64,000 nt of DNA from contig NZ_MRYA01000004.1 in assembly GCF_001921745.1 (NCBI RefSeq), positions 144,118 through 208,117 on the forward strand, read 5' to 3'. Shown here piece by piece: positions 57,137 to 64,000 of the stretch. The notes under the pieces are model-generated. The model did not search any database, was not told the DNA's origin, and saw nothing but the letters and a program-made list of their open reading frames with translations. The DNA is from Psychrobacter sp. Cmf 22.2. Lineage in GTDB: Bacteria; Pseudomonadota; Gammaproteobacteria; Pseudomonadales; Moraxellaceae. How positions within the stretch are numbered: position 1 is the first letter of the stretch; the number at the start of each line of letters is the position of its first letter. The position numbers were made by a program, and so were the translations under genes.

Positions 57137-58759
57137 ATGAGCGCAGATTCTAAACCTTCAGCAACCAAGTTATCTCCCGCTAAGCTTGCTCGTGAAGTCG
57201 CTAAACGCCGCACCTTTGCTATTATCTCGCATCCTGATGCGGGTAAGACTACTATGACCGAAAAGCTACTGTTGTGGGGTCAAGCGATTCAGGTGGTGGG
57301 CGAAGTTAAAGGCCGCAAAACCGACCGTCATGCAACCTCTGATTGGATGAGTATGGAACAAGAGCGCGGTATTTCTATTACTACCTCAGTCATGCAGTTC
57401 CCTTATAAAGATCACATGGTCAATCTGCTAGATACTCCAGGTCACGCGGACTTCTCAGAGGATACTTATCGTACCTTGACCGCCGTTGATAGTGCGCTGA
57501 TGATGGTCGATGGCGCAAAAGGAGTAGAGGAGCGTACCATCAAGCTGATGGAAGTTTGCCGGATGCGCGATACGCCGATTATATCGTTTGTCAATAAGCT
57601 GGATCGTCAGATTCGTGAGCCCCTTGATTTACTCAGTGAGATTGAAAGCGTACTAAAAATCAAGTGTGTACCTGTGACGTGGCCTATCGGTATGGGTCAA
57701 GACTTCGTTGGGGTATATCACTTAACGGAAAATAAGACCTACCTTTATGAAAAAGGCCATGGCGGTGATATGAGCGTCGCTGAAACGCGGGATGGTTATG
57801 ATTATCCTGATATACGCGAACGCTTGGGCGAGCTGATGTTTGCCTCTTTTGAGGAGTCGCTTGAGCTGGTGCAAATGGCGCTAGAGGACTTTAGTGTTGA
57901 GGAGTTCTTGGCAGGCGAGATGACACCAGTATTGTTCGGTACAGCGCTAGGCAACTTTGGGGTCAATATGGTACTTGACACCTTAGTCCAGTACGCTCCA
58001 CCGCCCAAAGCGCATCCGACCAATGAGCGTGAAGTGGCAGCGACCGAAACTGACTTCAGCGGCTTTGTCTTTAAAATTCAGGCCAATATGGATCCGCGTC
58101 ATCGTGACCGCATTGCGTTCTTACGGGTTTGCTCAGGTAAGTATGAGAAGGGCATGAAGATGAAGCATGTGCGTCTGGGCAAAGAGGTACGGATTGCCGA
58201 TGCCCTAACGTTCCTCGCAGGTGACCGTGAAGCATTAGAAGAAGCGTATCCGGGTGATATCATTGGCTTGCACAATCATGGCACGATCTCTATTGGCGAT
58301 AGCTTTACCGAAGGGGAGGCGCTGAACTTTACTGGTATTCCGCATTTTGCACCCGAATTGTTTCGCCGCGTGATACTAAAAGACCCATTAAAATCCAAAG
58401 CCTTACAAAAAGGTTTGCAGCAGCTTAGCGAGGAAGGTGCTACTCAGGTATTTATGCCGCAAATTAATAACGATTTAATCTTGGGTGCAGTGGGTGTGCT
58501 CCAGTTTGAAGTGGTCGCGCATCGACTTAAAGAAGAATATAAAGTGCAGTGTACTTTTGAACCAGTCTCCATCGCCACCGTACGTTGGATTCACTGTGAC
58601 GATGAGGTAGCACTGGCGAAATTTAAGAAAAAAGCGCATGACCAGTTGTCGATAGATGGCGGTGGCTATTTGACATATTTGGCACCATCACGCGTTAATT
58701 TACAACTGATGCAAGATCGCTATCCAGAAGTGACCTTTAGTAATACTCGCGAGCACTAA
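57137..58759 (+). CDS. prfC: Peptide chain release factor 3
   Basis: RF3 (540 residues), the GTPase that removes RF1/RF2 from the ribosome after peptide release. The G domain has G1 [13 protein letters not shown]2 [12 protein letters not shown]3 DTPGHADF and G4 NKLDR. The translation-factor domains 2 and 3 follow to the end. Length and sequence are typical. Monocistronic with its own terminator. Confidence 0.97.
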   Translation: MSADSKPSATKLSPAKLAREVAKRRTFAIISHPDAGKTTMTEKLLLWGQAIQVVGEVKGRKTDRHATSDWMSMEQERGISITTSVMQFPYKDHMVNLLDTPGHADFSEDTYRTLTAVDSALMMVDGAKGVEERTIKLMEVCRMRDTPIISFVNKLDRQIREPLDLLSEIESVLKIKCVPVTWPIGMGQDFVGVYHLTENKTYLYEKGHGGDMSVAETRDGYDYPDIRERLGELMFASFEESLELVQMALEDFSVEEFLAGEMTPVLFGTALGNFGVNMVLDTLVQYAPPPKAHPTNEREVAATETDFSGFVFKIQANMDPRHRDRIAFLRVCSGKYEKGMKMKHVRLGKEVRIADALTFLAGDREALEEAYPGDIIGLHNHGTISIGDSFTEGEALNFTGIPHFAPELFRRVILKDPLKSKALQKGLQQLSEEGATQVFMPQINNDLILGAVGVLQFEVVAHRLKEEYKVQCTFEPVSIATVRWIHCDDEVALAKFKKKAHDQLSIDGGGYLTYLAPSRVNLQLMQDRYPEVTFSNTREH

Positions 58760-58803
58760 AATCAACAATGCTAAAAGTTATTATTTAGTTCTATAGTCCA
58801 TTT

Positions 58804-58832
58804 TAAAAGACACGCTGGCCGTGTCTTTTTTG
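58804..58832 (+). terminator. Rho-independent terminator after prfC
   Basis: AAAAGACACG pairs with CGTGTCTTTT around CTGGC, followed by T. Confidence 0.9.
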
Positions 58833-58960
58833 TTTGTATGGTTTATTAAAGATATCAAACCATACTGCCAAAACCAATCGCTAAAACAGTGTTCCTACAA
58901 TAACAAATGATGATTACGGTAGAATATCTATAAATGTCGTCTATTAATTAAAGAGGATAT

Positions 58961-59815
58961 ATGTCAATAACGACTCACTCTTATGCGATAAAGCATTTAC
59001 CACATAAGAAAAATATCAATAAAAACAATGGCGTAAATCCGCTTACTACCTTTGGTATTGCTGTCTTACTAAGTGCTTTTAGCTTAACTAGCAATGCGAC
59101 TACTCTGATTAGTGCGACAGACTATCTTGATTACAATTTACCAAAACGCTTACAAGAACGCTGTATTAAACGTGAAAACTGTCCAAAAATTGATATCAAA
59201 TATCTTAAAACCAATCACGACTGGGTAAATGGGGTTGTCAATGAACGGATCAATAATCTAGTTATAAACAGTAAACTGTCTGAGTCAGCACCTATTAAAA
59301 ACAAAAGCAATCAAGCCGATGTTAAAGCGGCTATTGACGACTTTGCAGCCTCACAATTTGTTGATTTGCCTGAAGATAGCGTTTTTATTTATCATTTAAC
59401 GATAGAGCCTGAATATTTAGGACATGTAGATAGGTTTGAGTTATTCGAGATAAATTCCTATGTATTTACAGGCGGTGCTCATGGAATGCCGTATAGCGAA
59501 TATCTCATATTTGATTCTGCAACGAAGCAGCAGGTGCAACTGGTAGACATGTTGCAGAAAGGCAAAAAGTCAGATTTTGAGGCATTGGTGTACGATGCTT
59601 ATAAGAAGTGGGTCGGTACGGTTGCCAACGATACTCATGTTTATGAGCAAAGCTGGCCTTTCGTGTTAAGTGACAACATAACCTTAACGGATAAAGGCAT
59701 CGATATTCGTTACCAGCATTATTCTATCGGTCCTTATGCCTACGGTATGCCAGTGCTAAGTATCCCGTATGATAAGCTAAACACCATTATTAAGCCTTAT
59801 TTCATGCCACAGTAA
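58961..59815 (+). CDS. Exported DUF3298/RsiV-like protein
   Basis: A 284-residue secreted or periplasmic protein. A long basic N-region leads to a signal-like helix (FGIAVLLSAFSLTSNA, cut near residue 46). The mature protein has two Cys (RCIKRENCP) and the DUF3298 signature (YVFTGGAHGMPYSEYLIFDSATKQQVQLVDML), with a DUF4163-like region ahead. This fold is shared with the lysozyme-binding anti-sigma RsiV, but no membrane helix or sigma-binding part is present here. Function unknown. AGAGGA precedes the ATG. Confidence 0.8.
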   Translation: MSITTHSYAIKHLPHKKNINKNNGVNPLTTFGIAVLLSAFSLTSNATTLISATDYLDYNLPKRLQERCIKRENCPKIDIKYLKTNHDWVNGVVNERINNLVINSKLSESAPIKNKSNQADVKAAIDDFAASQFVDLPEDSVFIYHLTIEPEYLGHVDRFELFEINSYVFTGGAHGMPYSEYLIFDSATKQQVQLVDMLQKGKKSDFEALVYDAYKKWVGTVANDTHVYEQSWPFVLSDNITLTDKGIDIRYQHYSIGPYAYGMPVLSIPYDKLNTIIKPYFMPQ

Positions 59816-59897
59816 AACAAAGATAGACAATAACTTACGGTGTGACTAAAGATAGTATTTAGTCATATTTTCAAAATTTATAATAAGGAGACGCGAG

Positions 59898-60896
59898 ATG
59901 ACAAACAATTTAGATGACAATAACGTGTTAAATAGTAAAGAAGAGACGACAACTTGGCAGTTAAATGCAATGACAGAAGCACTTGGCGATTTAACCCTGA
60001 CGATTGATGACAGCTTGTCCGTCGGACGCGGTAACGACAACGATGTCGTACTGGGTAGTAAGGCCGTATCACGCAATCATGCGTTACTTAGTGTCTTAAA
60101 TGGGGATTTGTATATCAAAGATTTGGACTCATCAAACGGTACATTTATCAACGATGAGCGCATAGAGGGCAACAAGTCTACCCATCTTAATGCAGATGAT
60201 ACGGTTGGCTTTGCAAGTTTTGTCTTTAAGGTTGCCACGCCGCACATACATACTGATTCTGTTACGCCGGTAGCCGCTGCACCAGTCGAATCTGCTACCG
60301 AACAAAGTATAGCGGCAGACAACAAAGACAGCATACCGACTGAAAGCAGAGTAGATGAGATGGCTGATGAGCCAGTGGTCAAAGATACCATAGTCACAGA
60401 GGTGCTTTCATCTACCGTTAGCGAAACAAAAGATAAGCCAGCTAATACTGTAACAGAACCTACGACTCAACCAACTTTAGCGCCAAGTACGGCCGCAGCC
60501 AAGGAGACAGTAATGTCTAATGATAAGTCTAAAGAGACACTAAACCGCGAACCGACAGTAGATGAGCCAGTAGCAAAACAGCCAACTGCACATACAGAGC
60601 CAGATGTCGCTCCAGAGCATGATAAGACGACCAAAACTACCTTGCAAGAAGAAGCAGATCCGGATGTACTACGTGCCAAACAAGCCGCCTCAGCGCAATT
60701 CTCTGGTACTGCCAATCTAGGACAAGGGCGTGATTTGGGCACTGAAGGCAATAATGCAATGGATCAAGCCGTCAATAACCCTGCTAATACAGGACAGCCG
60801 GAGAAAAAACCAAGTGGCAGCTGGTTTATTTGGGTATTTATCGTCATCATTATTATCGGAGTCGCTTTATGGTTGTTTAATATGGGCGGCGTTTAA
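59898..60896 (+). CDS. FHA-domain protein with C-terminal membrane helix
   Basis: A 332-residue protein. Residues about 20-105 form a forkhead-associated phosphothreonine-binding domain with the key residues in VGRGNDND (Arg), VSRNHALL (Ser-Arg-Asn-His) and DSSNGTFIN. A long Thr/Glu/Ala-rich disordered linker (about 110-285) follows, then a membrane helix (WFIWVFIVIIIIGVALWLF) at the very C-terminus. So it looks like a tail-anchored cytoplasmic phosphopeptide reader. No Ser/Thr kinase or type VI secretion genes are in the window. AAGGAG precedes the ATG. Confidence 0.87.
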   Translation: MTNNLDDNNVLNSKEETTTWQLNAMTEALGDLTLTIDDSLSVGRGNDNDVVLGSKAVSRNHALLSVLNGDLYIKDLDSSNGTFINDERIEGNKSTHLNADDTVGFASFVFKVATPHIHTDSVTPVAAAPVESATEQSIAADNKDSIPTESRVDEMADEPVVKDTIVTEVLSSTVSETKDKPANTVTEPTTQPTLAPSTAAAKETVMSNDKSKETLNREPTVDEPVAKQPTAHTEPDVAPEHDKTTKTTLQEEADPDVLRAKQAASAQFSGTANLGQGRDLGTEGNNAMDQAVNNPANTGQPEKKPSGSWFIWVFIVIIIIGVALWLFNMGGV

Positions 60897-60996
60897 TCGC
60901 TTGTATCGTTTGCTAATCGGCACCGATAAGTTATATGAGATGCCTTACCACTAGAGGGGCGCATCAAACTGTACAGTTGTTCTAAATAATACTAAC

Positions 60997-61024
60997 GCCA
61001 GCCAGTTTTGTTATACTGGCTGGC
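60997..61024 (+). other. Strong hairpin between the FHA gene and trpE
   Basis: GCCAGCCAGT pairs perfectly with ACTGGCTGGC around an 8-base loop, without a T-tract after it. It may end or protect the upstream transcript. No leader peptide with Trp codons was found, so a trp attenuator is not supported. Confidence 0.5.
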
Positions 61025-61170
61025 TATACTGCGATTAAATTTGCTCTATTCTCATTTTTTGACAGGTTTATGCTCTACTTAATCCAAGATTGAGCATGTA
61101 CCATTTTTTTATTATTGCTGTTCTTGTTATTTTTATCTTCTGCCTGCTTGGTGCTAAGAGACTTTTTATT

Positions 61171-62667
61171 ATGATGACCTTTGAAGAGTATAAAGCGTTT
61201 AAAACACAGGGCTATAGCCACGCTCCCCTTGTCAAAAAGCGCTTAATGGACGCACAGACGCCTGTTTCTGTGTTTTCTAAAGTACGCGATTTGAGCGGCT
61301 CGGCTTATTTGTTTGAGTCAGTCGTAGGCGGTGAGCGCTGGGCGCGATATTCTATGATTGGTCTGGGTAGCGATTTGATCTTGCAGTACACAGATGGTTA
61401 TATGACCATTAAAAGAGATGATCAGATTGATAGCGATGCGGTTGATGATCCATTTGATTATATTCGCAAATTGATGGCGCAGTATAAAATGCCAACGCCA
61501 GATGAGGTCAAGGCATTGCCAAGCTTTAGTGGCGGGTTAGTGGGCTACTTTGGTTACGATATGGTACGCGTTATTGAACCAAGCGTTGGCTTATCAGATG
61601 CACCAAACCCAATGTCGTTACCTGATATGTGGCTGATGCTATCGATGAGTGTGATTGTCTTTGATAATCTTGAAAATACGTTGTCAATTATCGTTTATGC
61701 AGATTGTAATGATGAAGATGGCTATGGCGCTGCGATACGAGAGCTTGAAAAAATTGAAGATAAGCTGGCTGAGATGCCAGACTTAAGTACTCCAATCATG
61801 CCCACGCCAAAGTTCAAATCGCAAACTGGACAAGATAAGTACTGCGATGATGTCAACAAAATAAAAGATTATATATTAGAGGGAGACGTGATGCAGGTCG
61901 TTCCTGCTCAGCGTTTAACCGCGGATTATAAAGGAGACTCTCTAGCGGTATATCGAGCGCTAAGATTTTTAAATCCGTCACCTTATTTGTTCTTAGTGCA
62001 TGGTTACACACTTGACGATCACAAACGTTTCGACATTATCGGTGCTTCTCCTGAAATCCTATCACGTATTGAAAACGGCACAGTGACTGTGCGCCCACTG
62101 GCCGGTACACGTAAACGCGGACAAGATGAAGCAGAAGATTTGGCACTTGAAACAGAGCTACTTGCTGATAAAAAAGAAATCGCTGAGCACTTGATGCTAA
62201 TCGACCTCGGCCGTAATGATATCGGCCGTGTCTGCGAGTATGGCAGTGTCAAAGTTACCGAAAAGATGTTTATAGAACGCTATTCGCAGGTAATGCATAT
62301 CGCCTCTAATGTTGAAGGTAGAATACTAGCTGATAAAGATGCGCTTGATGTATTCTGTGCGACTTTTCCAGCAGGTACATTGTCAGGTGCACCCAAAATC
62401 CGTGCAATGCAAATCATTGATGAGGTCGAGCCAGTACGGCGAACCGTATTTGGTGGCTCAGTGGGTTATCTAGGCTGGCATGGCAACATGGATACAGCGA
62501 TTGCTATACGTACGGCTGTAATGCGTCGTGGCAAGATACATATTCAAGCAGGGGCAGGTGTGGTTGCCGACTCGGTGCCAGAAGCGGAGTGGGACGAAAC
62601 CAATAAAAAAGCACTAGCGCTGGTCAAAGCAGTAAAGATGGCTTGTGATGGATTACGAATTCGCTAA
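61171..62667 (+). CDS. trpE: Anthranilate synthase component I
   Basis: Makes anthranilate from chorismate with the TrpG amidotransferase, the first step of tryptophan synthesis. Family blocks: DVMQVVPAQRL, GASPEILSRIENGTVTVRPLAGTRKRG, LIDLGRNDIGRV, FPAGTLSGAPKIRAMQIIDE. The N-terminal FLFESVVGGERWARYS-type block (here YLFESVVGGERWARYS) contributes to the Trp-feedback site. About 498 residues from the ATG pair at 61171/61174; an upstream ATG at 61090 would add a hydrophobic stretch absent from the family. trpG is not within 1 kb downstream, so trpE is unlinked here. Confidence 0.93.
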   Translation: MMTFEEYKAFKTQGYSHAPLVKKRLMDAQTPVSVFSKVRDLSGSAYLFESVVGGERWARYSMIGLGSDLILQYTDGYMTIKRDDQIDSDAVDDPFDYIRKLMAQYKMPTPDEVKALPSFSGGLVGYFGYDMVRVIEPSVGLSDAPNPMSLPDMWLMLSMSVIVFDNLENTLSIIVYADCNDEDGYGAAIRELEKIEDKLAEMPDLSTPIMPTPKFKSQTGQDKYCDDVNKIKDYILEGDVMQVVPAQRLTADYKGDSLAVYRALRFLNPSPYLFLVHGYTLDDHKRFDIIGASPEILSRIENGTVTVRPLAGTRKRGQDEAEDLALETELLADKKEIAEHLMLIDLGRNDIGRVCEYGSVKVTEKMFIERYSQVMHIASNVEGRILADKDALDVFCATFPAGTLSGAPKIRAMQIIDEVEPVRRTVFGGSVGYLGWHGNMDTAIAIRTAVMRRGKIHIQAGAGVVADSVPEAEWDETNKKALALVKAVKMACDGLRIR

Positions 62668-62884
62668 TATGATTTTGCTAAAGACGCTCTGTCTGTTATT
62701 ATTTGGCTATACTATTTAATTGGTCCTTGTTAATCAGTACTTTGTGAAGATAGTAATCACATATTATAACGATGATAAAAACAGAAGTAGGAATAAAGAT
62801 AATATTTTTTGCATAAAAAAATCTAATGCAATCAACTGCTTGAAAGTTTTTATTAAAATAAGCGTAAAAAAAATGAAAAAGGGC
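62668..62884. other. AT-rich region between trpE and the tRNA promoter
   Basis: About 217 bases. The right part is a dense A-tract region directly upstream of the tRNA -35, which could act as an UP element. No gene supported. Confidence 0.4.
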
Positions 62885-62912
62885 TTGCGTCTGTCAAAAT
62901 ATTTGATAGAAT
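62885..62912 (+). promoter_or_regulatory. Promoter of the tRNA cluster
   Basis: -35 TTGCGT (62885-62890), 16-bp spacer, -10 TAGAAT (62907-62912), 22 bases before the first tRNA. An A-rich stretch upstream is typical of strong stable-RNA promoters. Confidence 0.6.
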
Positions 62913-62934
62913 AGCCACCACTTTGAGAGAACAA

Positions 62935-63010
<76 letters not shown>

Positions 63011-63076
63011 TCTCTTTCAAAGTAGCTTTTTATAAATTTGCTTTACATCAAAGTCTCTTTATTCAAAGCAACCTAA

Positions 63077-63160
63077 GGTGGGATTGGGGAGCGGTCAAAC
63101 CCAACAGACTGTAAATCTGTCGCGAAAGCTTCGAAGGTTCGAATCCTTCTCCCACCACCA
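63077..63160 (+). tRNA. tRNA-Tyr (anticodon GTA)
   Basis: An 84-base type II tRNA with long variable arm: acceptor GGTGGGA/TCCCACC, anticodon stem ACAGA/TCTGT with loop CTGTAAA, T-loop TTCGAAT, encoded CCA. Confidence 0.97.
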
Positions 63161-63270
63161 TATTTTCTATAGTTTGTCATAACGCCAAGCATACTCGTTG
63201 TACATAGCTGCTCATTATATATAATAATATTACATTTATATTATAAGAGTGACTTTTCATAAGAGTCATT

Positions 63271-63344
63271 GCGGGTGTGGTATAATGGTAACACCTTAGC
63301 CTTCCAAGCTAATGACGCGGGTTCGATTCCCGCCACCCGCTCCA
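63271..63344 (+). tRNA. tRNA-Gly (anticodon TCC)
   Basis: A 74-base tRNA: acceptor GCGGGTG pairing with CACCCGC, anticodon stem TTAGC/GCTAA with loop CTTCCAA, T-loop TTCGATT, encoded CCA. Confidence 0.97.
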
Positions 63345-63377
63345 TATATACACTATCGCAAAAACCATCAATAAAAC

Positions 63378-63422
63378 ATCACGACAAGCAGTATATTATT
63401 ACTGTATCGTGATATTTTTTTT
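63378..63422 (+). terminator. Rho-independent terminator between tRNA-Gly and tRNA-Thr(GGT)
   Basis: ATCACGA...CAGTA pairs with TACTG..TCGTGAT with a small bulge, followed by eight T. It lies inside what is one operon (thrU-tyrU-glyT-thrT-tufB) in E. coli. Confidence 0.85.
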
Positions 63423-63450
63423 AGTACAACGTATAGGTTGTCTAGAATAC

Positions 63451-63525
<75 letters not shown>

Positions 63526-63941
63526 TTTATTGATTATGTCTTTTGTGTTTGTTTCGCTATTTTTTAGACAACGTTACGTTGATGTCAACAATATAAAATG
63601 TTGAAAACTAATCAACTGTTGAAAACTGTAAAATTAGTGTGACAGATTACGATTCAAAGGTGACACTGAGGTGTTGCCTTTTAGTGCTGTCAGTACATTG
63701 ATAATGTTATGACTATATTAGTTATTTTGCATAAACTGATAACATGTACTGAGTAGACTGAAAATGTTAGTATAGTGTTCGGATAACCTACCTATGCTAG
63801 TAGCAAAATTTTGTTAGATTTATCCTAGCGTCAACGGTTTGATGGTTTTAACTCTGTCATAAACCGTCAAATAGCTATTTACCGATCTTGCTGTTTATTA
63901 TTTTTTAAGCATAAAGATTCATCAATAAAGAGGAAATACCC
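63526..63941 (+). other. Long region between tRNA-Thr(GGT) and tuf
   Basis: About 416 AT-rich bases. GTTGAAAACT occurs twice in direct repeat (63600-63609 and 63617-63626). It may hold a tuf promoter, but I cannot fix -35/-10 elements with confidence. No ORF supported. Confidence 0.4.
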
Positions 63942-64000
63942 ATGGCAAAGGCCAAGTTTGAACGCAACAAGCCACACGTCAACGTCGGCACCATCGGACA
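63942..64000 (+). CDS. tuf: Translation elongation factor Tu (3' partial)
   Basis: The first 19 codons of EF-Tu (MAKAKFERNKPHVNVGTIG) up to the start of the P-loop; the rest lies beyond the window. AGAGGAAA precedes the ATG. The tRNA genes just upstream identify this as the tufB-type locus. Confidence 0.95.
   Translation, partial: MAKAKFERNKPHVNVGTIG

Noticed and set aside
60997..61024. Possible trp attenuator ahead of trpE
   Set aside because: The hairpin is strong, but there is no Trp-rich leader peptide, no alternative pairing and no T-tract.
61090..61170. N-terminal membrane helix on TrpE
   Set aside because: TrpE is cytosolic and family members start near MTFEEYKAF; the upstream hydrophobic stretch is probably untranslated.

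Overview
The window reads as one stretch of chromosome from a gamma-proteobacterium of the Moraxellaceae, most likely Psychrobacter. The moderate GC content, AT-rich intergenic DNA, short Shine-Dalgarno sites (AAGGA/GGAG type), overall gene content and tRNA-tufB arrangement support this, but no 16S rRNA gene is present to confirm it. The region is mostly core chromosome. I see no insertion sequence, prophage, CRISPR array or rRNA gene. Two genes are cut by the window ends: a GacS/BarA-type hybrid kinase on the left and tuf (EF-Tu) on the right.

Layout. 1-6 kb: hybrid sensor kinase, crotonase-family enzyme, Bcr/CflA efflux pump. 6.3-12.2 kb: a signalling block of two paralogous solute-binding lipoproteins, a membrane CheA-like kinase, a lone CheY receiver and two CheX-type phosphatases, closed by a terminator. 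12.2-14.6 kb: rpsB-tsf with a structured leader. 14.7-24.8 kb: lytic transglycosylase, lrgAB-like pair, hflX, acyltransferase, FKBP plus aldo/keto reductase, cold-shock/DUF1294 protein, macrodomain protein, glutathione transferase, then ileS-lspA overlapping on the minus strand. 28-32.4 kb: a GntR/FCD regulator divergent from a hydantoin/allantoin-type racemase and an NCS1 permease, followed by alanine dehydrogenase. 32.5-42.6 kb: a second GST, a membrane thioredoxin, a GNAT-nitrilase fusion, a BLUF photoreceptor with a C-terminal membrane anchor, a D-2-hydroxyglutarate-dehydrogenase-like flavoprotein divergent from serA, an exported 5-hydroxyisourate hydrolase, trhO and an AhpD-like protein. 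42.6-50.5 kb: Sel1-repeat protein, metX-metW, hemH, an acidic protein, a beta-helix lipoprotein, an SDR and a membrane protein. 50.6-62.7 kb: polA, ohr, a lipoprotein, a persulfide-dioxygenase-rhodanese fusion, prfC, a DUF3298 protein, a tail-anchored FHA protein and trpE. 62.9-64 kb: tRNA-Thr(TGT), tRNA-Tyr(GTA), tRNA-Gly(TCC), tRNA-Thr(GGT), tuf.

The best candidate for an undescribed system is the 6.3-12.2 kb block. It has the parts of a chemosensory phosphorelay (kinase with Hpt and CheA-type ATPase, CheY, two CheX) but no methyl-accepting receptor, CheW, CheR or CheB, and no ABC permease for its binding lipoproteins. I infer a periplasmic ligand-sensing circuit in which the lipoproteins feed the kinase directly. 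Other points of note are three GTTAAC-centred sites spaced exactly 13 bp apart in front of the racemase-permease genes, the tail-anchored BLUF protein, and a strong terminator that splits the classical tRNA-tufB operon.
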